A stretch of DNA of 64,000 nt from JBGLNJ01 sp041300525 (lineage in GTDB: Bacteria; Chloroflexota; Anaerolineae; Fen-1058). The position numbers and the translations under genes were made by a program. The DNA lies in assembly GCA_041300525.1 (NCBI GenBank), contig JBGLNJ010000001.1, positions 3,720,001-3,784,000 on the forward strand, written 5' to 3'. Positions 35,171 to 44,228 of this stretch are shown piece by piece. Below the pieces are notes generated by a model. The model saw only the letters and a program-made list of their open reading frames with translations. It ran no database searches and was not told where the DNA came from. Position 1 is the first letter of the stretch. Each line of letters begins with the position of its first letter.

Positions 35171-36991
35171 ATGACAGCCCGAGAATTCCATCCCCAGATT
35201 GGCGACTGGACCATCTTTGGCTTCACGCCAGACCTGGAGGGAATCTTGAAGCGCCGCTTGCCCCTGCGTCTCGGCGTCACTCCACAGAGTCTCCCGGTCG
35301 GCGACCGAGGCCATCTGTTTTTTTACACCTCTTACGGTGATGTCGCCGAGTCCGACGAAGCGATCATATTCAAATTGGGATTCGCGCGCTCGCCGACAAA
35401 ATCTTCCCTGTCGGCGCAACAATTGCTCGACCAAAAGATTGTGACACCAGGATCGGCCAATCCTGACGCTCTGCGCGGCAATGCCCTGGTTGTCTGTTTC
35501 AGCAAAACCCTGCCATTGTTTTCGGCCTTCAAGACTCTATGCGCAATTCCTCAACTCTACTATTGGGTATCCGACGATGGAATCATTTGCTCGGATCGGC
35601 TGAGGTGCATCGTCAGCCTGATGCAGCGCGCAGAGTTGAACCCGGATGCGCTTCCGATGCACTTTTTGTTTCGCTCGGCAGTCGGCTCATCAACCTATAT
35701 TCGCAACGTCCAGCGCCTGTTGCCAGGGCAGTTTTTCAAGTGGAAGGACGGCGACTTGAGCGTCAACCGGATCAAGGATCTGGGTTTTGCCGACAGCGAC
35801 ATTTCGTTTCCCCGAGCGGACGCTCGTTCGCTGAATATTCTGTATGAATCGTTGAGAGACGTCATTGGCGATTACGTGGCGCAAGCCAAAGCAACCGGGC
35901 AAAACGTGGCAAACCTGCTCTCCGGCGGAGTGGATTCTTCGCTGATCCAGTTCGTGCTCAACCAAACATCACCCGCGCGCTCCTTTAGTTTCGCGGCGCG
36001 AGCGTCGAGCTTTGAGTTTGAAAATGAATATGCCCGCCAAGCGAGCCGATTCTTTCACACGGAGCACACCTTCGTCGAGTTCGGCCCTGAGGATTACCCC
36101 GGCTTGCTCGCCAGAACCATTGACGCACTGGCACAGCCGCCGGTCCTCGCCACAGAGCCAAGCATGTTGGCCGTGACCGAGTTTGTGGATACGGCCAACT
36201 TGCCAATCCGATTCTTCTTCTCAGGTCAGGGGGCGGATGCGCTGTTTGGATTGGAGGGAGCAAAAAAGCTCAAGAGCCTGAAATACCTGAGCAGAATCCC
36301 TGCCGCGGCTACAGTCTTGCGCGGTATCGGGACATTCCTCAAGCCGTTCACAGCCAGCTCGCGCCAATTGCTCAAAGGCGCTGAAATCCTGGCGCACGCA
36401 GACGATCCTCACGCTTACGTGTCTCCACTGAATACCCTGGCCGTTTACACCGGTATAGAAAGACTACGGCAGTGTTTTGGCGATCAGGCGTTGCGCGCCG
36501 CACTGGAATATCGCCGGGAACTGGCAGCTCAGTACCGCAAGAGCAATCACTATCTGGAACAGGGCTATGTAATGGATTTGGTGACGGACGCTTACGAAGT
36601 GGATGTCCAACGCCACCAGTTGTTCCTTGCTCATCATCAAGAGCAGCTTCATCCTTTCTTCGACGAGGATATTCTAAGAGTGGGCATGGCCTTTCACCCA
36701 GAGGTGAGGTACATCAAAGGGTTTCGGACCAAGTACTTGCTCAAGGATATCTTGGAACAGCGAGCCGGCTCCGCTACTGCCCAAAGGCCCAAGGGGTTTT
36801 CGGCCTTTGAGAGCGATTTGTTCAACTGGATGCAGAACGGCCCCTTGCGTCCGTGGGTTGATGATATCCAGTTGCCCGGTTTTGTCAGCCGAGCAGACTA
36901 TGAATCACTCGTTCAAAGGCCCGATTATTTTCTTTGGGGGCTGCTGCTTCTCGACATTTTCCAAAAGAGAATTTTGGGCCAGAGTAGTTGA
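35171..36991 (+). CDS. Asparagine-synthase-like enzyme lacking the glutaminase cysteine
   Basis: A 606-residue protein. Residues 1-200 resemble a degenerate Ntn amidotransferase domain (QLYYWVSDDGIICSDRL, STYIRNVQRLLPGQFF) but residue 2 is Thr, so no catalytic Cys is present. Residues about 225-500 are the ATP-pyrophosphatase synthetase domain with the PP-loop LLSGGVDSSLIQ and RFFFSGQGADALFG. Such enzymes form amide bonds by adenylating a carboxylate and use ammonia or another amine, for example in capsule, lasso-peptide or beta-lactam-type pathways. No precursor peptide is visible nearby. It has its own promoter and an AAAGG site, and is flanked by gene-poor DNA. Confidence 0.75.
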   Translation: MTAREFHPQIGDWTIFGFTPDLEGILKRRLPLRLGVTPQSLPVGDRGHLFFYTSYGDVAESDEAIIFKLGFARSPTKSSLSAQQLLDQKIVTPGSANPDALRGNALVVCFSKTLPLFSAFKTLCAIPQLYYWVSDDGIICSDRLRCIVSLMQRAELNPDALPMHFLFRSAVGSSTYIRNVQRLLPGQFFKWKDGDLSVNRIKDLGFADSDISFPRADARSLNILYESLRDVIGDYVAQAKATGQNVANLLSGGVDSSLIQFVLNQTSPARSFSFAARASSFEFENEYARQASRFFHTEHTFVEFGPEDYPGLLARTIDALAQPPVLATEPSMLAVTEFVDTANLPIRFFFSGQGADALFGLEGAKKLKSLKYLSRIPAAATVLRGIGTFLKPFTASSRQLLKGAEILAHADDPHAYVSPLNTLAVYTGIERLRQCFGDQALRAALEYRRELAAQYRKSNHYLEQGYVMDLVTDAYEVDVQRHQLFLAHHQEQLHPFFDEDILRVGMAFHPEVRYIKGFRTKYLLKDILEQRAGSATAQRPKGFSAFESDLFNWMQNGPLRPWVDDIQLPGFVSRADYESLVQRPDYFLWGLLLLDIFQKRILGQSS

Positions 36992-37169
36992 CTTGCGACA
37001 TGGACGTGGGGTACACTTTAAAAACGTCGGTATTCACCCCGCTTTTGAGGGTACCACTGCCGCTGGGATGGCCCCCGCACGAAAGCGTCCGCCAATCCGA
37101 TAAAAAAGCTCCGCTGACGTCCTCGTCAACCTGCCCAACTCGACGATCCTCTCCAGGCTGGAGCGTGGA

Positions 37170-37316
37170 TTACGATTCATCGAGCTCTGAAACTGCATAC
37201 CGATGCTTGCCCGAAGAAATCACTGGGATTTCGTCCGGGAATTCAAATTCCACCAAGACGTTATCGCCAAAAGCAATGTGAATCGTCCGCACCCAAGTTC
37301 TGGGTGGAAGTGACAT
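37170..37316 (-). CDS. Possible 48-residue protein
   Basis: The ATG at 37316 opens a 48-codon frame beginning MSLPPRTWVRTIHIAFGD and continuing VLVEFEFPDEIPVISSGKH; the pattern of alternating hydrophobic and charged residues looks protein-like, with a beta-rich composition. No ribosome-binding site is clear and no family is recognised. The rest of 37000-37430 shows no other gene. Confidence 0.35.
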   Translation of the reverse strand: MSLPPRTWVRTIHIAFGDNVLVEFEFPDEIPVISSGKHRYAVSELDES

Positions 37317-37435
37317 TAGGGATTGGCATGCCCCCTATTGTCCACCACCGGGCCAAATGCGCAAGGTGTGTTCTCAGCCCGTTTTCAGTCTAAACTACAA
37401 TGCTTTGAAAACGAATGTCCACTGATTGCGCAAAA

Positions 37436-37458
37436 GGCCGGAGAGCAACTCTCCGGCC
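37436..37458 (-). terminator. Rho-independent terminator after the FN3 gene
   Basis: Read on the minus strand, GGCCGGAGAG TTG CTCTCCGGCC forms a perfect 10-base stem followed by TTTTG, 22 bases past the FN3 stop at 37480. Confidence 0.8.
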
Positions 37459-37479
37459 TCGTTGTGGCATCCCTTTGTT

Positions 37480-38515
37480 TCATCTGACGATATACGCCAA
37501 GTAGACCTTGTAGGCTTCAGTCGTCGCGCTGGCGGTGTTGCTGTAGGCCGAGTCTCCGCCTGCGTTGCAAGCGCGGACGCGGTAATTGTAGGTGACGCGG
37601 GAAACCAGATTAATGTCTGCATAGTTGACCACATCAGCGCCGACCACGGCGACCTGCGTCCAGCCGCTTGTCCCATCCAGTGACCGCTCGATCTTGAAGC
37701 CGGACTCGTTGCTGTTATTGTCGGTCCAGGCCAAGTCAATCTGTGTTTGAGAGACTGGCGAGGCGGTCAAGCTGCTCGGCGCGGTGGGCGTACAGCCGAC
37801 CGTCGTGGAACCGGCGGTGTTACTGTAGCCCGAATCGCCGCCCGCATTGTACGCGCGGACGCGATAGTAGTCGGTTGTGCCGCAAGTCAAGCCGATGTCG
37901 CGGTAGCTGGCAACGTTCGCGCCGACCGTGGCGATCTGCGTCCAGTCTGTTGTCCCGTCCGGTGACCGCTCGATTTTGAAGCCGGACTCGTTGTCGCTGT
38001 TGTCAGCCCAGGCCAGGTCAATCTGTGTTTGAGAGACTGGCGTGGCGGTCAAGGTGCTCGGCGCGGCGGGCGTGCAGACGATGGTCGTGGCGTTTGCCAT
38101 ATCGCTGTAGCCCGAATCGCCGCCCGCATTGTACGCGCGGACGCGATAGTAGGACAGCGTGCCACACGTCAGGCCCGTGTCATTGTATGTCATGACGTTG
38201 GCCGTGGTCGTATAGATCTGCGTCCAGCCGCTTGTCCCATCCGGTGACCGCTCGATTTTGAAGCCGGACTCGTTGCGACTGTTGTCCGTCCAGGCCAAGT
38301 CAATCTGTGTTTGAGAGACTGGCGTGGCAGCCAAGCCGCTCGGCGCGGCGGGCGTACAGACGACCGTCGTGGCATTCGCCGTGTTGCTATAGCCAGAATC
38401 GCCGCCTGCGTTGTACGCGCGCACCCGGTAGTAGTACGGCGTGCCGCACGTCAGGTCCGTGTCATTGTACGTCGTGACGTTGGCCGTGGTCGTGTAGATG
38501 GGCGTCCAACTGCTT
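37480..38515 (-). pseudogene. Secreted-type protein with four fibronectin type III repeats, N-terminus lost
   Basis: The open frame contains a partial and three full FN3 modules of about 94 residues, each with SQTQIDLAWTDNS, NESGFKIERSPDGT and YYRVRAYNAGGDSGYSNTA. The last module ends in VYLAYIVR, a common end of extracellular Chloroflexota proteins. The N-terminal domain, signal and start are missing: at about 38515 the frame runs into the antisense of a restriction-enzyme fragment. The repeats are near-identical at DNA level over long blocks (for example around 37720-37770 and 38020-38070), so they are recent duplicates. Confidence 0.75.
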
Positions 38516-38517
38516 GA

Positions 38518-38825
38518 ACGATTACGCTGCCCAACGGAGAACAAGTCAAAACCACGTGCTTGCTCGTCGTCGAGTTTGACATTCTGGCAGTGAATCTGTT
38601 CGCCTTTCGTTGGCAATGGGATTTTGCGTTTGCGCTCAACCGAGATTTGCCCCGCTCGACCTACAGCGGATACACCCTCAAGCAACGCAAATATCTGCTT
38701 GCGACGAGCATGAAGATAACCTGGCCTGTGCAGCTCCCTTTGTCACCGACCCGTTTATTCTCCTCGACCGGTTCGTTGACAAAAAGGCTGCTCGCTACCG
38801 AGCCTTGACGAAAACCAAAAAGTAA
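38518..38825 (+). pseudogene. Restriction endonuclease-like C-terminal fragment, frameshifted
   Basis: One frame gives LLVVEFDILAVNLFAFRWQW then DFAFALNRDLPRSTYSGYT and SMKITWP; after a one-base shift near 38730 it continues PFVTDPFILLDRFVDKKAAR and stops at 38825. The end overlaps the convergent methyltransferase gene by about 30 bases, a frequent layout of type II restriction-modification pairs, so I infer the restriction half. The N-terminus was lost in the joint with the FN3 gene. I cannot name its subtype. Confidence 0.5.
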
Positions 38826-39547
38826 GAATGATTCTTGCGAGCGTGTACCTGCTTTTTCAAGCGGCTGATACTCGCGCTGTTTGTCCGCACCACAACAAAC
38901 AAATCTTTGGTATAGAACCCCATAGATTCGTATTCATTCACGATTTCGATGTGGGTCAAGTGTTGCTTGCCCGCGCTGACCTCATCCTGGCACTTGACGA
39001 TCAGCACCCCATCTTTGCGGAGGACGCGGTAAGCCTCTCGGCCCGCCCTGAAATACAAGTCCGAGACCGCTTCGTGCCACTTGGGGCCGACCTCAGTGCT
39101 TTCCCCGTTGGAATAAGTATCTCTAAAAGCGCGGTACGTTCCCGCCCCGGCAAGGTGATCGGCGTCACGCCGAAATAGTCCTTCCATATAAGGTGGGTCA
39201 AGAACCACACAATCTATTGAGCCGTCAGCGTAAGGCAGGTTCCGGCAATCAACCCCGGTGCTAATGTCAGTGGCCTTCAAGACATACTTGTCCTCAGGCA
39301 CGTTCTTCCAAAATATCCCTTTGCCCCATGTTACATCCGCGACAACCGAACCTTCGGGCACGTGCAGCGCGAGAATCTTGGGAAAGATGTCTGCATTGCC
39401 GCCCACATAAGCCGATTGCACGACGTCCGAAGTAGCAATTCCACCCTGGACTCGCCTCTTGCCGGGCTGACGGTCTCGGTCAGGCTCAAGTATGAGTGTG
39501 CCTTGAATATAACGGCGGTCATTTTCGTGATCGCTGTCTGCGCTCAT
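38795..39547 (-). CDS. DNA adenine/cytosine methyltransferase (DPPY type)
   Basis: A 250-residue methyltransferase from the ATG at 39547. VADVTWGKGIFW is an S-adenosylmethionine-binding motif I variant, and CVVLDPPYMEGLF is the catalytic DPPY motif, indicating N6-adenine or N4-cytosine methylation. VLRKDGVLIVKCQDEV is the usual late strand. It seems intact, while its presumed restriction partner on the other strand is broken, so it would persist as an orphan methyltransferase. A TATAAT box on this strand (39584-39589) lies 37 bases upstream of the ATG. Confidence 0.8.
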   Translation of the reverse strand: MSADSDHENDRRYIQGTLILEPDRDRQPGKRRVQGGIATSDVVQSAYVGGNADIFPKILALHVPEGSVVADVTWGKGIFWKNVPEDKYVLKATDISTGVDCRNLPYADGSIDCVVLDPPYMEGLFRRDADHLAGAGTYRAFRDTYSNGESTEVGPKWHEAVSDLYFRAGREAYRVLRKDGVLIVKCQDEVSAGKQHLTHIEIVNEYESMGFYTKDLFVVVRTNSASISRLKKQVHARKNHSYFLVFVKAR

Positions 39548-39598
39548 GCGCGTATCCCTCCACATGCCAACATTACCACGGTCATTATACAACAAAAA

Positions 39599-39619
39599 AG
39601 GCCCACCGTTGGCGGGCCT
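39599..39619 (-). terminator. Rho-independent terminator after the CoA-transferase gene
   Basis: Read on the minus strand, AGGCCCGCC AAC GGTGGGCCT forms a stem of nine pairs (one G-T) followed by TTTTTTG. It lies 37 bases beyond the CoA-transferase stop and just before the methyltransferase promoter region. Confidence 0.8.
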
Positions 39620-39655
39620 GCAATGCGACATCGGGATGTCGCCCTACCGAGTGGT

Positions 39656-40963
39656 TTACAGGTATCTCAACTCGTACGCGGCCTTTTCCAATTCCTCGCG
39701 GAACTGTGGATCGGCGATGTCAATCAACGCGCGCGCCCGCTGGCGGATGGTCTTGCCATATAGATCGGCGATGCCGTACTCGGAGACGACATAGTGGACG
39801 TGGTTGCGCGTCGTCACCACGCCCGCGCCCTGCTTGAGCATCGGCACGATTTTGCTCGTGAGCTGGCCCTTGACCAGCGCCGAGCTGGGCATGCCGATGA
39901 TGGGCTTGCCGCCCTTGGAGCGGCTCGCGCCATAGATAAAATCCACCTGACCGCCAACGCCGCTATAGAGGCGCGGGCCGATGGAATCGGCGCACACCTG
40001 GCCGGTCAGGTCTACTTCGATGGCCGAATTGATCGCCACCATGCGGTCGTTCTGCGCGATGCGAAACGGGTCGTTGACGTACTCGGAGGGATGCATCTCG
40101 ATGATAGGATTATCGTGCACAAAGTCATACAAGCGCTGCGTGCCCATTATCATGCCGGCAACAATCTTGCTGGGGTGCAATGTCTTGCGCTCGCCGTTAA
40201 TGATGCCGCGATACACCAGGTCAATCACGCCGTCGGAGAACAACTCGGTGTGGATGCCCAGGTCTTTTTTGTCGTTCAGGAAGGTCAACACGGCGTCCGG
40301 GATGCCGCCGATGCCCATCTGCATCGTCGAGCCATTCTCGATCAGGCTGGCGCAATAGTAGCCGATCTTTTTCTCCAATTCGGTGACGTCGCCCATGGGG
40401 TGATCGGGCAATAGGTACGACACCGGCACAATGTGCGTGAGCTTGGAGACGTGGATAAAGCTATCGCCCAGCGTGCGCGGCATCCGGTCGTTGACTTCAG
40501 CGATGACGACCCGGGCCGTCTCGGCGGCGGTCTTGGTCACGCCGACCTCGACGCCGAAACTGCAAAAGCCGTGCTCGTCCGGCGGGCTGACCTGGATGAG
40601 TGCTACATCCAGGGGCAAGATGCCATTGCGGAAAAGGCCGGGAATTTCGGAGAGAAAGCACGGCGTGAAATCGGCCCGGCCCTCGTTGACGGCTTGCCGG
40701 ACGTTTGCGCTGACGAACAATGTGTTCACGCGGATATATTTTTCCATGCCGGGCGCGACGTAATCGGCGCTGCCGATCGTGAGCACCTGGACGATCTCGA
40801 TCGGCGAGTCGAACTGCGGCGCGCGTTGGACCAACGCTGCCATCACCCGCTGCGGCACCGAGCAGTTCGCCGTGAGAAAGGCGCGCATTCCCGTTTGGAT
40901 TGCGCCGACAGCCTTTTCGGCCGTGGTCAACTTGCTTTGATAAAGTTGCATCCAACCGTTCAT
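39656..40963 (-). CDS. Acetyl-CoA hydrolase / 4-hydroxybutyrate-type CoA-transferase
   Basis: A 435-residue family I CoA-transferase of the Cat1/AbfT group. LGIHTELFSDGVIDLVYRG holds the catalytic Glu, and MQMGIGGIPDAVL, GVGGQVDFIYGAS and VHYVVSEYGIADLYGKTIR are conserved. It moves CoA between acetyl-CoA and another short acid (butyrate, 4-hydroxybutyrate or succinate), through a glutamyl-CoA intermediate. It closes a minus-strand operon with alanine dehydrogenase and UspA, which fits amino-acid or organic-acid fermentation. The acyl specificity cannot be read. Confidence 0.88.
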   Translation of the reverse strand: MNGWMQLYQSKLTTAEKAVGAIQTGMRAFLTANCSVPQRVMAALVQRAPQFDSPIEIVQVLTIGSADYVAPGMEKYIRVNTLFVSANVRQAVNEGRADFTPCFLSEIPGLFRNGILPLDVALIQVSPPDEHGFCSFGVEVGVTKTAAETARVVIAEVNDRMPRTLGDSFIHVSKLTHIVPVSYLLPDHPMGDVTELEKKIGYYCASLIENGSTMQMGIGGIPDAVLTFLNDKKDLGIHTELFSDGVIDLVYRGIINGERKTLHPSKIVAGMIMGTQRLYDFVHDNPIIEMHPSEYVNDPFRIAQNDRMVAINSAIEVDLTGQVCADSIGPRLYSGVGGQVDFIYGASRSKGGKPIIGMPSSALVKGQLTSKIVPMLKQGAGVVTTRNHVHYVVSEYGIADLYGKTIRQRARALIDIADPQFREELEKAAYELRYL

Positions 40964-40994
40964 AGGAATTCCTTGCGTAAGCGAGATTGAGAGA

Positions 40995-42083
40995 TCAAGC
41001 GTTCATCGCCTCGGCCAAAGCCGTGTTGACAATCCGTCCATTGCGTGTTGCGATACCCCGCGCCAATTCCGAGTTCGCCTCGAGCGCCGCATCCAAACCG
41101 TTTTGCACGATTTGACGGACGAAAGGCCAGGTCGCATTGTTCAGCGCGTGCGTGGCGGTGCGCCCCACGACCCCCGTCATGTTTGGCACGCAGTAGTGAA
41201 TGGCGTTTTCTTCGATGTAGGTCGGCGTGCCGTGCGTGGTGGGCCGAGAAGTCTCGACGCAGCCTCCCTGATCAATCGCCAGATCCATGATGAGCGAACG
41301 TGGGCGCATGGAAGCGACCATCTCGCGGCTGACCAGGATAGGCGTGCGCGCGCCGGGCACCAGCACCGCGCCCAGCAGCACATCCGCGAAGGTGACGACC
41401 TTGCGGATATTGAACGAATGGCTGACCATCGTCGTCATGCGGCCCACAAAAAGCTCGTCAATGCGCTGCAACTTGGCCAGGTCGTGGTCGAGCACCACAA
41501 CCCGCGCGCCGGCGCCGAGGAACGCGCGCGTGGCATGAGTGCCCAAAGTCCCGGCGCCCAGGATCACCACGTCGGCGGGCGGCACGCCGGGCACGCCGTC
41601 CAGCAGCACGCCTTTGCCGCCCCGATCGTTTTGCAGCAATGTGGCGGCAACATGCGGACACATGCGCCCCGCGACCTGGCTCATCGGGGCCAGGATCGGC
41701 AGTGTGCCGTCGTCGTTCTCGACCGTTTCGTAGGCGATGGCGGTGACGCGCTTTTTGAGCAGCAACTCGACCTTGTCGCGCCGGGCAGCCGCCAGGTGCA
41801 AAAAGCCCATCAAGATCTGGCCATCTCGCATCCATTCAAACTCTTCCACCATAGGCCGGGAGATTTTGAGCACAAGCTCGCCACGACCGTACACTTCCTC
41901 GCCCGAATAGACGATACGCGCGCCGGCCTTTTCGTAATCATGGTCGGAAAAGCCCGCGCCCAGGCCCGCGCCCAATTCCACGTAGCAGGTATGCCCCTCG
42001 GCCGACAACAACTCGACGCCCGCTGGAGTCAGGCCCACTCGACTATCGTATTGCCGCCGCTCGCGCGGCACGCCAATGTCCAT
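40995..42083 (-). CDS. ald: Alanine dehydrogenase
   Basis: A 362-residue NAD-dependent alanine dehydrogenase. VPRERRQYDSRVGLTPAGVE at the start, catalytic His in MGFLHLAAARRDK, the dinucleotide motif VILGAGTLGTHATRAFLGAG and catalytic Asp in MDLAIDQGGCVETSRPTTH are all present; CVPNMTGVVGRTATHAL is typical. It interconverts alanine and pyruvate with ammonia release. It lies 15 bases after uspA and 31 bases before the CoA-transferase gene, so all three are likely cotranscribed. Confidence 0.93.
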   Translation of the reverse strand: MDIGVPRERRQYDSRVGLTPAGVELLSAEGHTCYVELGAGLGAGFSDHDYEKAGARIVYSGEEVYGRGELVLKISRPMVEEFEWMRDGQILMGFLHLAAARRDKVELLLKKRVTAIAYETVENDDGTLPILAPMSQVAGRMCPHVAATLLQNDRGGKGVLLDGVPGVPPADVVILGAGTLGTHATRAFLGAGARVVVLDHDLAKLQRIDELFVGRMTTMVSHSFNIRKVVTFADVLLGAVLVPGARTPILVSREMVASMRPRSLIMDLAIDQGGCVETSRPTTHGTPTYIEENAIHYCVPNMTGVVGRTATHALNNATWPFVRQIVQNGLDAALEANSELARGIATRNGRIVNTALAEAMNA

Positions 42084-42098
42084 CGTCGCCTCCGTGAT

Positions 42099-42569
42099 TT
42101 ATTTTGCTCGGACCAGCAGCACCGGGCAGTGCGCTTCGCGCAGCACGCGGTCCGCCACGCTGCCATACGCCCAACGCGCCAATCCCGACCGGCCATGCGT
42201 GCACATGGCAATCAGCTCGATCTGGTGCTCCACCGCATACGACAAAATCGCATCCGCCGGAGCGCCAAAGCACACAACGCAATGCGCCTCCGCGCCGGAC
42301 TGTTCCAGTTCGCGCGCAATGGTAAGCAAATATTCGCGCAGTTCTTGTTCAATGCGCTGGCGCTCGGCGTCCTCGTCGGCCAATTGCTCGCGATAGACGT
42401 ACAACGGGTACAACATCACGGCCGCCGCCGCGTTGTCAATGACCGGCGCGACGGACAAGAGATGCACTGCCGCGCCGCGACATTCGAGGAGCGCCTTGAC
42501 ATGCGGCAACACTTGCTCGGCCAATCGGGAACCGTCCAAGGGGATGAGGATATTGCTCACCATCGCCAT
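42099..42569 (-). CDS. Universal stress protein (UspA family)
   Basis: A 156-residue UspA-fold protein: ILIPLDGSRLAEQVLPHVK and the ATP-binding CTHGRSGLARWAYGSVADRV (G-2x-G-9x-G-S pattern), ending in CPVLLVRAK. ATP-binding Usps modulate stress survival and metabolism. It heads the operon with alanine dehydrogenase and the CoA-transferase, suggesting expression under starvation or low oxygen. Confidence 0.88.
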   Translation of the reverse strand: MAMVSNILIPLDGSRLAEQVLPHVKALLECRGAAVHLLSVAPVIDNAAAAVMLYPLYVYREQLADEDAERQRIEQELREYLLTIARELEQSGAEAHCVVCFGAPADAILSYAVEHQIELIAMCTHGRSGLARWAYGSVADRVLREAHCPVLLVRAK

Positions 42570-42653
42570 AGCTCCTTCTCTCTCGTCATCATCATACCTT
42601 GTCGCCAGAGCCGCCCGGCAGTGGCAAATGTCGCCTTTTGTCGCGGATGATTG

Positions 42654-42800
42654 TCACGCCCTGCGCGTCAGGCGCGCGCGCACGCGTTCCAGCCAGGGCC
42701 GGCGCCGGGCCGCCGCGTCGCGCAGCGCGATCAACTCGGCCTCGTGCGCGCGCGCTTCGGCTGTCCCAGCCTCGATGCACAAGTCCAAATGGCGCAAATC
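42654..42800 (-). pseudogene. C-terminal scrap of an unknown helical protein
   Basis: A frame ends FDLRHLDLCIEAGTAEARAH, then EAELIALRDAAARRRPWLER and a short basic tail with a stop at 42654. It is helical and Ala/Arg-rich. Its upstream part is missing: the joint with the solute-binding-protein stub lies near 42805. No family recognised. Confidence 0.4.
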
Positions 42801-42804
42801 GAAC

Positions 42805-43002
42805 AGCGGGTGGCTTGGTAGCTTCCGGCGCTTTGGTTGGCGCGGCGGTCGGCTGAGCCGGGGCCTTGGTCGGCTCGGCGGCCTTGGGTGCCATAGTCGG
42901 GGCCGGCGTCGCGGCCGGGGCGCAGGCGGCCAACAGCGCGCCTGCCGATGCGGCAGACGTCACCTGCAAAAACTGGCGTCGAGTGATGGTCTTGCTAGAC
43001 AT
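42805..43002 (-). pseudogene. ABC-transporter solute-binding lipoprotein, N-terminal stub
   Basis: From the ATG at 43002 (site AGGAGG) come about 66 residues: a twin-arginine signal TRRQFLQVTSAASAGALLAA followed by a Cys lipobox, then a linker rich in Ala, Pro and Thr (PTKAPEATKPPA). This is the usual start of Chloroflexota oligopeptide-binding proteins. It follows the oppC-oppD-oppF genes, so it is the receptor of that transporter, and the whole ligand-binding domain has been lost at about 42805. Confidence 0.8.
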
Positions 43003-43202
43003 CTTTTCCTCCTGAGGAAATTGGGTTTGCAACAAACGGCAGACGGGTCACGTGGTACGGCGTCTGCCACCGATACGATGAAAGGAACTCGAATATTGTC
43101 TGTCGTTGCACCTCCTTCGTGTTGTGCGCAAGCTTGCCCAGGCTACCGGCTTGCTTGAATCGCCGGCTGGCCTCGGTCGGTCGTCTGCGGTCTGTGGTCG
43201 AA

Positions 43203-44228
43203 TCAATAGGTCGCAATCCCCGCCAGCTTGAGTTCATCCGCCAGGTGGCACGCCGTCCAATGGTCGGGCGAGACCTCGCGCCAGGCAGGCGCCTCTTGAC
43301 TGCAAATATCTTGCGCGTACCGGCAGCGTGGATGGAAATAACAGCCGGACGGCGGATGCGCCGGACTGGGCACCTCGCCCTGCAGTTCGACGTTGCCAGA
43401 GCGCACGCGTGGATCGGCGACAGGCACCGCGGCCATCAAAGCCGCCGTGTAGGGATGCTTGGGCAAGCGATACAACTCTTCGGCGCTGGCCATCTCGACC
43501 AGCTTGCCCACGTACATCACCGCGACCCGATCACAGATGTGTTTGACGATGCTGAGGTTGTGGGCGACGAAAAGGTATGTGAGGTTCAGCCGCTTTTGCA
43601 GATCGAGCATCAAGTTCAAAATCTGCGCCTGCACCGAAACATCGAGCGCGGAGACCGGCTCATCCGCGACGACGAGACGCGGATTGACCGACAACGCGCG
43701 CGCAATACCGATGCGCTGGCGCTGACCTCCACTGAACGCATGCGGAAAGCGCTGCATGAACTCGGGGCGCATCCCCACGAGACGCAATAGTTCTGCGACA
43801 CGCTCCTCGCGCTCTTTGCGATTCGGCATTCCGTTGACCAACAGCGGCTCGCCGACAATGTCAAAGAGCGTCATGCGCGGATTGAGCGAGCCATACGGGT
43901 CTTGGAAGATCATTTGCATCTGTGGACGAAGCGGGCGCAGCTCGCGGCGATCTAGTTTCGCCAGGTCAACCGTCTGCCCCTCTTGAGTGCGGAACAACAT
44001 CTCACCGTTCGTCGGCGACATCGCGCGCAAGATGCAGCGCGACGTCGTCGTCTTGCCACAGCCGCTTTCACCGACCAGGCCAAGTGTTTCGCCTTCATTG
44101 ACAAAGAAACTGACGTTGTCTACCGCGCGAACGTTGCCGACCGTCTTGCGGAAGAATCCTTTGCGGATTGGAAAATACTTGCACAGGTTTTTCACTTCGA
44201 GGAGTGGCGTCGTGTTCACATTCGTCAT
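43203..44228 (-). CDS. oppF: Oligopeptide ABC transporter ATP-binding protein F
   Basis: A 341-residue ATPase: Walker A GLVGESGCGKTTTSRCI, signature HAFSGGQRQRIGIARAL, Walker B LVVADEPVSALDVSVQAQ, and the oligopeptide-type C-terminal region with CYFHPRCRYAQDIC, whose cysteines can bind an iron-sulfur cluster. An additional N-terminal KYFPIRKGFFRKT extension is usual for OppF/DppF. It pairs with OppD, whose stop it overlaps by 4 bases. Confidence 0.92.
   Translation of the reverse strand: MTNVNTTPLLEVKNLCKYFPIRKGFFRKTVGNVRAVDNVSFFVNEGETLGLVGESGCGKTTTSRCILRAMSPTNGEMLFRTQEGQTVDLAKLDRRELRPLRPQMQMIFQDPYGSLNPRMTLFDIVGEPLLVNGMPNRKEREERVAELLRLVGMRPEFMQRFPHAFSGGQRQRIGIARALSVNPRLVVADEPVSALDVSVQAQILNLMLDLQKRLNLTYLFVAHNLSIVKHICDRVAVMYVGKLVEMASAEELYRLPKHPYTAALMAAVPVADPRVRSGNVELQGEVPSPAHPPSGCYFHPRCRYAQDICSQEAPAWREVSPDHWTACHLADELKLAGIATY

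Noticed and set aside
39584..39612. Full sigma-70 promoter for the DPPY methyltransferase
   Set aside because: TATAAT is perfect, but no acceptable -35 lies at 16-18 bases because that space is occupied by the terminator stem. Kept only as a -10 remark.
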